Positions 43,261-53,720 of a stretch of 64,000 nucleotides of DNA are shown here, in pieces. Origin of the DNA: Diphasiastrum complanatum (taxonomy: Eukaryota; Streptophyta; Lycopodiopsida; Lycopodiales; Lycopodiaceae). The position numbers were made by a program, and so were the translations under genes. The stretch spans positions 23,310,899-23,374,898 of the forward strand of contig CM055111.1 of assembly GCA_029204225.1 (NCBI GenBank), in the 5' to 3' direction. Numbering within the stretch: the stretch's first letter is position 1; every line of letters starts with the position of its first letter. The notes under the pieces were generated by a model, which ran no database searches, was not told the origin of the DNA, and saw only the letters and a program-made list of their open reading frames with translations.

Positions 43261-43879
43261 AAGTACAAGGCTATTGATCAATGTTTGAAACTAATCTGGT
43301 TTTAGCAGGTTTTGGTGCAAAAAGCTAGTATTGGAAGGGCAAGCTGGTATCCAGGTTTTGGTGAGGGGATTTGATCCCAAACTTTTTCAGGATCAAAATC
43401 TGTACTGTTCACACGTGTGAGCATCTATGAACCAGCATTTAAAACCTCATATTCATTGGATCACTGTAATTTCATCTAGTGTCAGTTTGATGTAATTTTT
43501 GGTGCAAATCCTAGAATAAGCTACCAAGGTCACTTGCCATTAATTAGTTTTAAATTTGTTTCATGATAACTAATTAGTCTAGGCTGATTTTAGACCTTCT
43601 TAAAGTGGAAACCAGGCCTAGAAAGTACATCAAAGTGAAAGAGAGAGATAGAGTCAGTTATTGTCCAAAAATAGCCAAGATTGGCAAGATTTGCTTGAGA
43701 GTAGTTTTCACTTCATCTTATCTTCATTCCAGCTTTGTGAGTGAGTGATAGGACTGTGATTACAAGTCCATCTGTTGGATTAGAAGTCAACATTTGAGTG
43801 AAACACTACAAGTTAGAAACCTTTGTGAGCTTCAAGTTCAAACAAATCTATATCTAGTGTGTAGAATTTCACTAGTAAG

Positions 43880-44802
43880 ATGGGATCTGCTGGAGCATAT
43901 CTTCTAGAAGCTAGTGAGAGGTTAAATTCTACCAATTATGTTATTTGAAAAGTGAGGATGGAGTCACTCATGGTGCTCTAGGATCTCTATGAGTTTCTAA
44001 TTGATGATAAAGATGAACCTCTAGGTGCACAGGAGTTAGCTAAATACAAGAGAAGATCTAGGCTTGCACTTCATTGTGTGAAGATGAATGTGAGTAATGA
44101 TTTATTGAGAGAAGTATCAGCTTGTACCAGTGCTAAAGAGGCTTGGGAATCTTTAAGATCAATCTATGAGTCTAGTAACACTTCAAGGGTTCTCATGCTT
44201 AGGAATCAGATTCTGCAAAGCATGAAGAGAAGTGATGAGAGTGCACAGGTTTATGTGCTCAAAATCAAGTCTCTCAATAGGGAGTTAGCTTCCATTGGAG
44301 AGAAGATTCAAGATAGGGAGCTCGTTCAAATTGTTCTCAATGGTCTAGGAAGTGACTTTACAAATTTGGTCCAAAGCTTTGCAATCCAAGACACTTTGCC
44401 CACTATAGAAAAGCTTCACAGTGTATTAGTGGCTGAAGAGTGTAGGGTGATGCATACCAATGCAAGAATGAATACCATTTCTCTACAGGATGGTGATGAG
44501 AAAGCTAACTTCTCATTCAAAGGCAAGAAGAAGACCAATGGCAAGAAAAAGCACTTCAAGGAGACCAAGGAGGAGGATGAGGTTTCAAGCTCAAAGGGAA
44601 AGATCAAAGACAAGTCCAAGTACAAATGTTTTTTCTACGAAAATAAAGGACATTTTGCATCAGAATGTCTCAAGAAGAAGAAGGCACAAGAGAGAAAACA
44701 AAGCAACATTGCACATCAGGAGGAGGAGGAGGATGAAGAGTCATCCTTGATGGTTTCCAACAAACCACCATCAAGGCAAAGCATGAAAGAAAGGTGTGTT
44801 TT
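43880..44802 (+). pseudogene. Copia B gag
   Basis: ATG at 43,880 followed by MGSAGAYLLEASERLNSTNY. Two early stops replace expected Trp codons. From 44,078 the frame is open: MNVSNDLLREVSACTSAKEA, VYVLKIKSLNRELASIGEKI, LVQIVLNGLGSDFTNLVQSF. The zinc knuckle reads CFFYENKGHFASEC, with the second Cys changed to Tyr. The frame then runs directly into RT sequence because the protease and integrase region is deleted. Confidence 0.88.
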
Positions 44803-44932
44803 TTGAAGAAGAGCCTTTATGGGCTCAAGCAAGCACCTAGAGCATGCTACTCTAGGCTAAACTCTTTTCTCATTTCCATCAATTTTGTAATGAGTGCCTA
44901 TGATCCATCACTGTACATAAGATTTCATGATG
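44803..44932 (+). pseudogene. Copia B reverse transcriptase, part left of Gypsy N
   Basis: Plus-strand frame with [20 protein letters not shown] and [10 protein letters not shown], the RT segment just before the YVDD box. It is cut at 44,932 by the Gypsy insertion and resumes in frame at 55,669. Confidence 0.88.
44928..44932 (+). repeat. Target-site duplication of Gypsy N, left (TGATG)
   Basis: TGATG before the LTR start TGTGGGG matches TGATG at 55,664-55,668. Confidence 0.88.
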
Positions 44933-45228
44933 TGTGGGGCCGATGATCTTTCGTAGTATAGCCTTTCCGCCTGTCAACAAAGGTTAGATCACTGGATAGG
45001 TGCCTAACACTTTTAGTTAAATTCCTACTTTCTCCCTTAACTCTACTCACCACTATGCTACTCCTCTTAAACTCTACTCCTCTACACTAACATTCATCAT
45101 AGTTTGGGTGAAGGGAAGGGATAGAAAAGAAGAGGTTGAGAAGAGAAGAGAGGAAGAGAGAGAGATAGAGAGTGAGGGTGGAGGTTAGCTCAAATGCTCC
45201 TTATGCTTGCTAATGGAAAAGCATTCAC
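44933..45228 (-). repeat. Truncated 3' LTR of Gypsy N
   Basis: 296 bp matching 54,839-55,146 of the right LTR nearly base for base, apart from a short indel near 44,990. It breaks off after GCATTCACTAT and joins directly to the end of the additional ORF region. U3 and the polypurine tract are gone. Confidence 0.92.
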
Positions 45229-45246
45229 TATGGTAGTAGATATCGT

Positions 45247-47570
45247 TCATGACCCTCTAGATGATATTGCTAGGCCTTGGCTGGTGGTTGCGCCTAGGCT
45301 CTGGTCGCGCGTCTCAGTGGCCACATCTGTCTGCCCTTGGTCCTGGCCTTTGGACACATGATTTGGTTGAAATCCCCCTACTGCCTGCTGGCTCTGGTCT
45401 TGGCTGGTACTAGCCTGTGCAGCGTCAAAATTTGGTGGCGGTGGAATTACCACGGGGAAGGGTTGGGCCTTTGTTTCCATGTATTTTTGGCATGCCTTGA
45501 GAGCTTGCTTGGCCTGGGCGAGCTCTTGCGTTGTGCTTGCCCGATACTTATTGAATTCCGTCTGGTAGCTGTTCAGAGTTTGGCTATAACTCTGCACCTG
45601 ACGTCGTAGAAGAGTCATCTCTGATTGGGAAAGCGGCCTTGTGTCTGGTGCAGTTTGAGCTAACCAGACGAGCTTCTCTTCTTGTAAGGCTTTAACCTCC
45701 GTCCCTAGGCACGTGTTCTCTGCTTTCAAAAGTGTAAGTTGCGTCTGGATGGGGGAAAGCCGTTGGGATGCTTCAGTTTGAAGCTCTCGCATCTTTGTGG
45801 AGGCCTCCGTCAGCGCTTTGGAGAGGCTTTGAATATATTTGTTTAGGCCTTCCTCCTTCTGCTGCAACTTGGCAATCTCCTGGTGCCCTGCTTGTTCGTG
45901 TTGCTGAGCTAAAATCAGCTCTTGCTGCAGCTTGGTGAGGTCAACTCGCAATTGTGTATTATTTGTTGCCAATTGTAGTACTCTGCTTTCCAGAATAGCT
46001 TTGGCTGCTACCGCATCCAGGATGTATTTTCCTAGGGTTTGGTACTCCGTCATTAAATCTGTGGGAGCAGCTGGTACATTGGCATTGGCAGGGGCTTGTG
46101 TTGTATCAGCCCCGACGACTTGTGGAATTCCGTCGTCATTGTTTTCGATCAGGTTTTCATTTATCCTGATGCCATCAGGGGCGGTAGGGTCAGCCCAATC
46201 TGGTGAAACTGTTTATACAAATGCGTCATCAGACAGTAGTTGGCTGCCCTCGACAACCTATGGCAAAGCGGGTGGGGTGTGAGAAACAACTGTGGAAACA
46301 GGGACGAGGACGGTTTGTCTGAACGAGAGGATGGGAGAAACAGTGGGGAACTGAAGGGTGGTGTGGAGTATGGAAGAAGGTGAGGATAGAGAGGAAAGTG
46401 TCTGGCGTGGAGGTGAAAAATTGATAACTTGCATCCATGCCAGAGTGTCGGGGGACAGTTGTGAATCAGAAGGGTTGAATGTGAGAGGAGCAACGGTGGT
46501 CGCAGGAGTAATGGAGGATGCGATGGTGATAGATGGAGCAGCGAACCCTGGAAGAGAAGTAGGAGTGGTATCAACAAAAGAAACGGGGATGGAGACAGAA
46601 ACAGATGTGGATGGAATACGAAGAGAGGTAGCAACAATAGAAATTGGAGTGGGGGGTTGCACGGAAGACGAAGTGACGGTGGTTGATGGAGTGGTTAGTG
46701 CGGCAGTGGAGACACGTCGTCGGGTAACAGGTGGAGATGTGGAAGTAGAGGCAGCGCCACACATTCGTTTGCTGGCCGTTGTGTTAATAACTGCCGGTTG
46801 GGAGGAGGTAGATGCTTGAGATGGTGGGTAAAGGTTAGTATGTGGCACAAGGGTAGATAGGAGAGATGAGCATTGAAAACCGCGCACTTTCACCTCAAGA
46901 AGTGCGCAGACAAAGTTACACAATAGGGGGCCTGCTGCGATTCGCTCACGGTTGTTGGGTTTGATGGAGTTTGTTAGTTCTCGAATAAGGAAGCTATGCC
47001 AGTCATATGGCACAACGGAGGGGCTAAGAAATTTCAAAAAGGATTCCACTATCTGACTCAGCAGCGTAGACTGGGTTCTATCCTTCGAAATGTTGAAATA
47101 ACCAGAAAGTTATTCAACAGATGCACAATTGCCTGAATGATGGGTTCCGTGATAGCTTCTATCAAGTAACCATTGTTACTCTAGATGGGAATTTCTGGTG
47201 TGGTTTGGGTGACTAAGGGTTTGATCAAAGCTTTGGTGTGGCAATGGGAGATGGGTTGACGATCACCAGACATAATGCCAATGGTGATCATCGAGTCGGC
47301 ATTAATCCTGACCTTGTACGTGATACCTTGGTACAGGAAGTGGAAACGAGCTTTGTCCTCGTCCCAGGTGGCGTAAGCATGAAGGGCGAGGCCCATGTTA
47401 ATCTCTAAATGGAATAGCGCCGAGTAAAAACCCATTGCTTCAAGGAGGGGCCCGGTTGTCTGCAGCCATGGTTGGATGTCAGAGGGTAGAGGCCAAATCT
47501 GCGTGGCCTCGGGGATGTCACGTTGGATCACCTGTTTTGTGCCAGAGTCTTCACAGGATGAGGAGGCCAT
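45247..47570 (-). pseudogene. Additional ORF of Gypsy N, between integrase and 3' LTR
   Basis: Minus-strand reading frame of about 770 codons with three stops and one frame shift. The first part (47,570-47,181) starts MASSSCEDSGTKQ and looks globular (LLEAMGFYSALFHLEINMGL, HFLYQGITYKVRINADSMIT). After a stop and a shift near 47,050, the frame 47,049-45,247 continues with SPSVVPYDWHSFLIRELTNS, a long Ser/Thr/Pro-rich stretch, two stops (46,258 and about 46,213), an acidic linker and a coiled coil (46,050-45,500, heptads such as LQQELILAQQHEQAGHQEIA). A Gln-rich tail ends at 45,247. There is no zinc finger, and no transmembrane segment that would suggest an envelope protein. Function unknown. 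Confidence 0.75.
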
Positions 47571-48646
47571 GTTAGCAATGATGATTAGTGGTCGAAAAAA
47601 AAATTGAAAAAGTAGAAAACGGTGGAAAATGAAAGGAAACAGTAGAAAACTGAGAATAGTGAGTGTTGGATGACAATGATTGTAGTTCAGAGCGCAGATC
47701 AGTGTTTGATATGAGCAGATGACAGCTAGTAGGAAGTTTGGTTGAAAACAGAGAACTTGGTACTTTTAGTGGAAATTTCGGCAGAGCTTCGCTAGCAAAG
47801 GTGACAAATGACTCGAATTCAGCCCTTATATAGCGAAATTTAGAGTGCGTATTAGGTGAAATTCACTTTTCCTTGTCCAATTCCACCCAAATTTTGGCAG
47901 GCACCTTCTTCAAAAAATTCTAAGACCTCAGGGAAGTCTACGAGAGTTCATAAGGTGATTTGACTGCTATGCGAAGGTTCTGCGAGGGTTCAGGTTGTCT
48001 GCGAGGGTTCAACTCTCGCAGGAAGTGATCTCTCGCACAACTTATTTTTGTGATTGAAATTTCAAGGTCAGACCATGTAGGCAGGCTAATTTCACTACTC
48101 TGATTCCATTTAGAACCTTGCGAGAGTTGGTAAGTTGATCTTGATGCTCTACGAGGGTTCTGAAAATTCTGCTTCTGAGAACTCTCGCATAAACTAGAAA
48201 ATGATGATTCCTCCATTAGGAACTCTTGCAGAGATTTTCATGTACGCATCTAGGTCAGATCTAGTGACTGTCCAATTTTCAAGAGCTATCTCCCAAGGGA
48301 TCTCAAAAAATCATGAAAAAAGTACTCCTTCAGAGTGTTTTTTGACGAGATCTTGAGATTTTCTGATTTTTATCTTTTGTAAACTGGTAATCAGCTTCAT
48401 CCAGGCTTGATCTGACTGTTGGTAGTGCTCTGAAAGTTCTGATGGATTCTTGGTAGTAGATCCCTCAGTCAGTCTGATGATCTGCTTTCTTTTTGACCCT
48501 ATCAGGATCTGGATCCTCCTTGAATTCTGATGGATTTTCCCGATCCTGCCAGATCTAGCTGAATCTTGATGAATTTAGCTTGATTTGGCTTAATCTCCTT
48601 AGATCTAGCAGTAATGGCTGAGCAGATAATCTTTTTGTAACGTGTC
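47571..48646 (-). other. Post-pol spacer of Gypsy N with TGCGAGAG motifs
   Basis: Non-coding spacer of about 1.1 kb between the integrase end and the additional ORF. Between 47,938 and 48,232 it has about nine copies of CTCTCGCA, TGCGAGAG or the variant CGAGGGTTC. The same words fill the leader at 53.7-54.5 kb. The 48.4-48.6 kb part is rich in GATCT and GATGGATT words. Confidence 0.7.
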
Positions 48647-50930
48647 ACCCCCAATCTGGATCCGTCTTACTGTGGTGGCCAGTACTTGTGCAACCGGCTA
48701 CCATTGATGGGTGTGTCGAAGGGCGTCCCATCAAGCTGTTCTAAGTTCACGACCCCATGATTAAGAATTTTCTTGATCCTATAAGAATTACCTTGATGGT
48801 CTCGTTGATGAAATGGCTTCCGCGATCACTGACTCGTTCCACCGGGCACCCGAAGCGCACAATGATAATTTCATTAAGGAACTTGGCAGTGGTCCTAGCA
48901 TCAGCTACTCTTACTGCCTTGGCTTCGACCCATTTGGTGAGGTAGTCGGTGGCTACGATTATGTATTGAGCCTGGGAACTCCTTGCTGTAGGGTGAATTG
49001 GACCAATATAATCCAATCTCCATTTTTCGAACGGTGCTTGGGCTAAAACTGGGTGCAGTAGATCATAGTTCAATCTCGTTGGTCTCCTTGCCCTTTGGCA
49101 CACATCGCACTTTTTCAAGTATTCCTCCGTGTCTTTATGAATCGTTGGCCACCAACATCCTGAATGCAGGACCTTGCAAACTATAATGTCAGATGCAAAA
49201 TGACCTCCACCCATGCCTTCATGGGAAAGCGAAATGATCTGGGTGGTCTCATGAGGAAGAATACACCGTCGAAGAATTCCGTCTGGACCTCTTCGGTACA
49301 ACTGGCCGACAATCAGCTGATAAGGTCTAGCTTTCAAGATCAATTTCTGCTGTTCCGTCCTTGGTAGTGATTTGTCTGGTTGGCCCCGCATTAGATATTC
49401 AACAATGTCGGTAGCCCATTCTGGTACCGTATCTACGTAAAATAAGACAGCATCTGCCAGCTCATCGTCGGGTTGGGTTGCAATCTCCTTTCCCTTAATT
49501 TGTGACACATGATCTGCCATGTAGTGTTGTTTTCCCTTGTGAACTCCTATCCGAAAATCAAATTCCAACAACAACAAGAGCCATCTAGTGATTCTCCTAG
49601 TGCTGCAAGTTTTATTAACAAGATATAGCAAGGGTTGATGGTCCGTATAAAAAGTAAAATGTGTGGCCATCAAATAGTGTCGAAACTTCTTAACCGCATA
49701 GATCATTGCCAGTGCTTCTTGCTCTATGGTTGAATAATTCATTTCGGTATCACTGAGCTGTTGGCTTGCAAGTCGGATTGGAAAATCCTTTTTGTGTTCA
49801 CCTGGCTGGATTAAGATTGCTCCAACTGCATACTTTGATGTGTCCGTATGCACGTGGAACTCAATGGACCAATTGGGTGGTCGTAGGATTGGTGCTGAGA
49901 CCAATGCATCCTTAATCTTCTGGAAAGCCTTTAGAGCTTTCTCATTCCAATGTGGATCGGTTGTGATCTTGTAAATTGATCTGGCTAACTCTACAAAATC
50001 AAGAATGAAGATCCTATAATAGTTAGCATGACCCATGAAAATGTAGACCTCGCGGATCGTCCCCGGTGGTGGTAGATTAACAATGATCCTGATCTTTGAT
50101 AGATCTGTGGCGATCCCATGTCTTGACACTATATGGCCGAGTATCAAGCCATGTGTCACCCAAAATTGACATTTTTCTGGATTCAGAGAGATCTGGTATT
50201 CACAGCATTTTTGTAGCACCTTCTCCAAATTGGATAAGTGTTCTGAATCTGGTCCATGCACGCACAGATTGTCCAAGAAAATTTCTAGAAGTTTTTGCAA
50301 ATAATATTTGAATGCCGCCTGCATGACTTGCTGGAAAGTGCTTGGGGCATTGCAAAGTCCGAATGGCATTACTTTATAGGCATAAGTTCCCCATTCCATG
50401 GCGAATGCTGCCTTGTGCTGGTCCTCGGGGACTATTTCCACCTGGTTGTAGCCGTTGAAGCCATCCAGAAAATTGTAGGCTTTGTCACCAGCTACTCTAT
50501 CGAGGACACTTTCCGTAAATGGTAAAGAAAAATGGTCCTTCTTGGTGACTGCATTAAGGGCCTTCAGATTCACACAGATACGCATTTTGCCATTCTTCTT
50601 GGGTACTATAACTATCGACGATACCCATTCTGTGTGCTCAATTTTGTAAATGAAATATGCATCCATAAGTTTTTGCAATTCTTGCTTGATCAGTTCTGTA
50701 TAATTCGGGTTGCAGCGGTAGTAACGGCTTACCTTGGGGACTGCTCCATCCACCAAAGGTATGGTGTGCTGGACTACTGTTGGCGGAATGCCCTTTAGAT
50801 CACTATAGCTCCAGGCAAAACAGTCTTTATATTCCACCAACAAGGACCGTAGTCTCTTGAATTGCGTGGGTGTTAACTGCTCTCCCACATGCACTATCCT
50901 TTCTTCTTCTCTTGGTTTCGCAAGATTCAT
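48647..50930 (-). pseudogene. Gypsy N pol: reverse transcriptase, RNase H, integrase
   Basis: A 727-codon open frame (50,930-48,747). RT covers residues of roughly 20-330 with CFAWSYSDLKGIPPTVVQHT, FLDGFNGYNQVEI and MPFGLCNAPSTFQQ. The catalytic box reads FLDN (about residues 218-221) instead of YxDD, so the second Asp is Asn. RNase H has HTDTSKYAVGAIL, YSTIEQEALAMIYAVKKFRH and FYTDHQPLLYLVNK. Integrase has the HHCC finger (EGMGGGHF to CDVCQRA), WRLDYIGPI (first Asp) and VSDRGSHF (second Asp). The frame then jumps to the far C-terminus (KILNHGVVNLEQL, 48,770-48,660), so the Glu-bearing part of the core is deleted. Confidence 0.92.
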
Positions 50931-51110
50931 CGGCTGTGTTCAAGCAGGTCCCTCAAAGACTTGTTCCGTTGGTGCCTGACTTTGACCAGGTTCTTGTTGG
51001 GCTTGCGACATCATGATTACCACGTCGTCCAATGTATAATTCTTGAAAGTATAAGGCATCTCATGAACTGGAGCTCGTCGAGATTCCTCTTTCAACATAT
51101 TGATCTTGGC

Positions 51111-51843
51111 TCAACTGGTCATTTTTTTATTTTTTGTCACCTGTGTAAAAGATGACGCTGTATCTGAGTCCAACTTGATTGACTTTAAGGAATCCAACAC
51201 CTTCTTATTGCTCTTTTTTGTCATTTTAATGGGTTCATCCTTGTTGTCTTTCTTTGGGACTGCTGTGACATTTGCCTCATGGTTGCAAATATCAACGTCT
51301 ATTGTAGTTATTGCCTCTTTGGGTAGGTCACTCCATCGGATCACCTGGTTGTAGCGTTGCTTCAACTGATTCTTCTTATTTGCAAGTGCCTTGGGTGGTT
51401 CGATCCTTGAGACTTTCGCCATAGCAGACCTTTGTGGTGGTTGAGCTGGTACCTTCTTGGTTCCGTAACAATCTGGGTCCATGTGGTAGGACTTGTTCAT
51501 CAGTCAGCTCAATCTCCTTATTATAAGTTAGAGCATGTTGCCAAGGGACTAGATCATCGTCCACTAGGTTCTCAATTGGCTCCGCTGACAACCATGCTAC
51601 GTTTATCATATTCACTCCAAATGTAATTGGTGTGTCCATAGTGTAACATTTGAGTGAAGATGTACTCGGTTCTGGATCTGATTCATATTGACATATCTGG
51701 CAGTCAATTGGTGCTAATGCATCCATCCATCTCATGACATCCGTCTCTGAATGATAGTGACCTCCCTTGGCTGGCCTTGGGCGGTCAATCGTATGATCTG
51801 TCGTGGATGATCCGTCATCAACTTTGGGTGCAATAGGTTTCAC
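51111..51843 (-). pseudogene. Gypsy N protease-RT linker
   Basis: Two overlapping minus-strand frames (51,843-51,376 and 51,500-51,111) with TDVMRWMDALAPIDCQICQY, NMINVAWLSAEPIENLVDDD and a Lys-rich tail. They correspond to the linker seen at 1.3-2.3 kb. A frame change falls near 51,490. Confidence 0.65.
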
Positions 51844-51909
51844 CGCCCATGTGGTTGGATCTACCTTTACAACTTGTTCTCTATTCTCGAAGGTGAGTTT
51901 CCCTGTACC

Positions 51910-52488
51910 CTAGTTGTGTACTACTTGCGCAGCCCTCAACCATGGTCTTCCCAGTAAAATACGGTATGCAGATGGAGATTCAGATATATCCATGACCACA
52001 AAAGTAATCACATACTGCATGCCTGCTATGTTTACGGGAATATCAACAACTACACCTTTTGGTTTCACACAGGATTGATCTGCTAGCTTGATGGCGAATC
52101 TGGCTGGCTTTAATCCTTGTAATCCCCATTTTTCGTACAAAGTAGTGGAGATCAGATTGACACCTGATCCTCCATCTACCACTATCGCCTCGTCCTTGTA
52201 TCTCTTGTGTTTGATTGGAAAAGTGATGTTGTGTTCCTCACTTTCCCATACTGCTCCGATGTGGAGGACGTTACTTGTTTCATCATAGCCCGCACAATAA
52301 ATGGGCTCAGGCAATACTGGCTCCTCATCCGCCTTGGCCCATTCAGCTAAAAGGCTTTTCGCTTGTGGTGCAATCCACAGTAATTCTCCGAGGGGTAAAC
52401 TAATGTGGCTTGACAGCAAGAGTGTGAGCCTTTCAGTGCGTGGTTCCTCAGGCTCCACCATGTGAAAAGGTGGTTCATGTTGGTGCAA
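51910..52488 (-). pseudogene. Gypsy N aspartic protease
   Basis: Open minus-strand frame of 192 codons. The retropepsin active site reads VVDGGSGVNLIS, so the usual D-S/T-G is D-G-G. Later blocks VDIPVNIAGMQYVITFVVMD and YRILLGRPWLRAA are typical of Gypsy proteases. It ends at a stop at about 51,910 before the linker. Confidence 0.85.
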
Positions 52489-52629
52489 CCGATCATTCTG
52501 ATCAGTGCACAGTGGTGAGTCCGGTTGCGGATCCTATTCGACGCCGACTGGAGGTTCTATGAGATTGTTTCGTTCTTGCTCTTTTTCCTCCTCTTGTGTT
52601 TTTTGTACCTAGTGTCTTATTTTCTAGTA

Positions 52630-53523
52630 CTATCTTCTCTCTTCCCTCACATTTGGATATGGCGCTGAAGTTGAGGGTTGGTGGTCAGTGACTGATGGTG
52701 GTGGTGAAGGAGCCACTTCCTTTTTCTTCTGTGCTCGCGTAACAGCTAACACAGGAGCGTAGTCGTGTTGTCCTTTTGATGGCATCCCTGTTGGAACTGC
52801 TGATTGTTGTATGCCAATGAGGTTAAGAGGTGCACTGGTTCCGGGTTTAAATGGACAATTCTTGAAACAATGTCCATAGTCGTCAGATCCCTCATCCTCT
52901 TCCCTGATGGCATCTTTCATAGCTTCTTGCAAAGTAGCGTACTGCTCCCGTCTTTCAGCTCTCTTCTAATGCTTCCTAGTAATCCAGCTACGAACCACAT
53001 GATCGGGAGTCAGGGCTGCACTGCACTCGGATCGTAGATGTTTGACCCGTTCAATATAATCACAGAGCCTTTCTCATTTTCCAATCTTGACTTTGCTTAG
53101 GAGGAGAAACGGGTCTTCCAGGAACTTTCTTGGTTTAAAGCGCGTAATGAGAGCCTCTTTAACTGCCTCCCAGGTGGATTTCTCTTCCTCTGATAGGTTG
53201 AAAAACCAGTCCTGAGCCACTACAAGTAAGGACATAGGGAATAGCATCAGCTTCTCCACATGTGTCCGTTTGTCGTAGATTTCATAAGCTTGCTCATAGA
53301 TCTGGAGGAATCGGATGGGATCTGAGGATCCGTCGTATTTTGGTATCTCCATCCATGGTGCTCTCCGAACTGCATGCAAGGGTGCGACAGGTACAGGTTG
53401 GCCCATTGGACCCATTGGTGCTGGTTCCGGTTCTGTCTCTTGTTGCACAGCTGCTAATCTGGGAAGGTGTGGTGCCTGATTTGCTATCCTTCGTGCTATT
53501 GATCGCCCCGATCTCAGATTCAT
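52630..53523 (-). pseudogene. Gypsy N gag
   Basis: ATG at 53,523 (MNLRSGRSIARR). The capsid domain shows APWMEIPKYDGSSDPIRFLQ, LMLFPMSLLVVAQDWFFNLS and EAVKEALITRFKPRKFLEDP. The frame closes at 53,074 and resumes in another frame at 52,932-52,630 with a knuckle remnant GHCFKNCPF and VLAVTRAQKKKEV. That last block also occurs in the Gypsy fragment at about 3.0 kb. Confidence 0.85.
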
Positions 53524-53720
53524 CCGATGGTAGGTTCCAAAGTGATTGGATCTTGCTTATACAAAAGGATGCAGTCTGGATCTTCAAGGATCTGATCGAT
53601 CTGATCAGCCGAAATGAATTTTAGGCCTTTTGCGGTGGTTTTTCCTTGATAGCTTTTTTTTCCTTGCACTGATTGACCTGAGATTTTGACAATAGCTGGA
53701 TCTGATGCAGATCTTTCCAC
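53520..53720 (-). CDS. Short frame overlapping the gag start of Gypsy N
   Basis: 66 codons with SGQSVQGKKSYQGKTTAKGL and ILEDPDCILLYKQDPITLEP. Its TGA stop overlaps the gag ATG as ATGA, the geometry used for stop-restart translation. No domain is recognised. It may be a leader peptide or chance. Confidence 0.4.
   Translation of the reverse strand: MERSASDPAIVKISGQSVQGKKSYQGKTTAKGLKFISADQIDQILEDPDCILLYKQDPITLEPTIG

Noticed and set aside
45247-46053. Coiled-coil frame taken as an independent host gene
   Set aside because: It lies inside the Gypsy target duplications, in the same frame as the preceding segment, and ends next to the truncated LTR. It is better treated as the last part of the element's additional ORF.
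46161-46819. Long frames on both strands in the Ser/Thr/Pro-rich part of the Gypsy additional ORF
   Set aside because: They are shadows of the repetitive TCN/CCN/ACN codons of the minus-strand frame 47,049-46,258.
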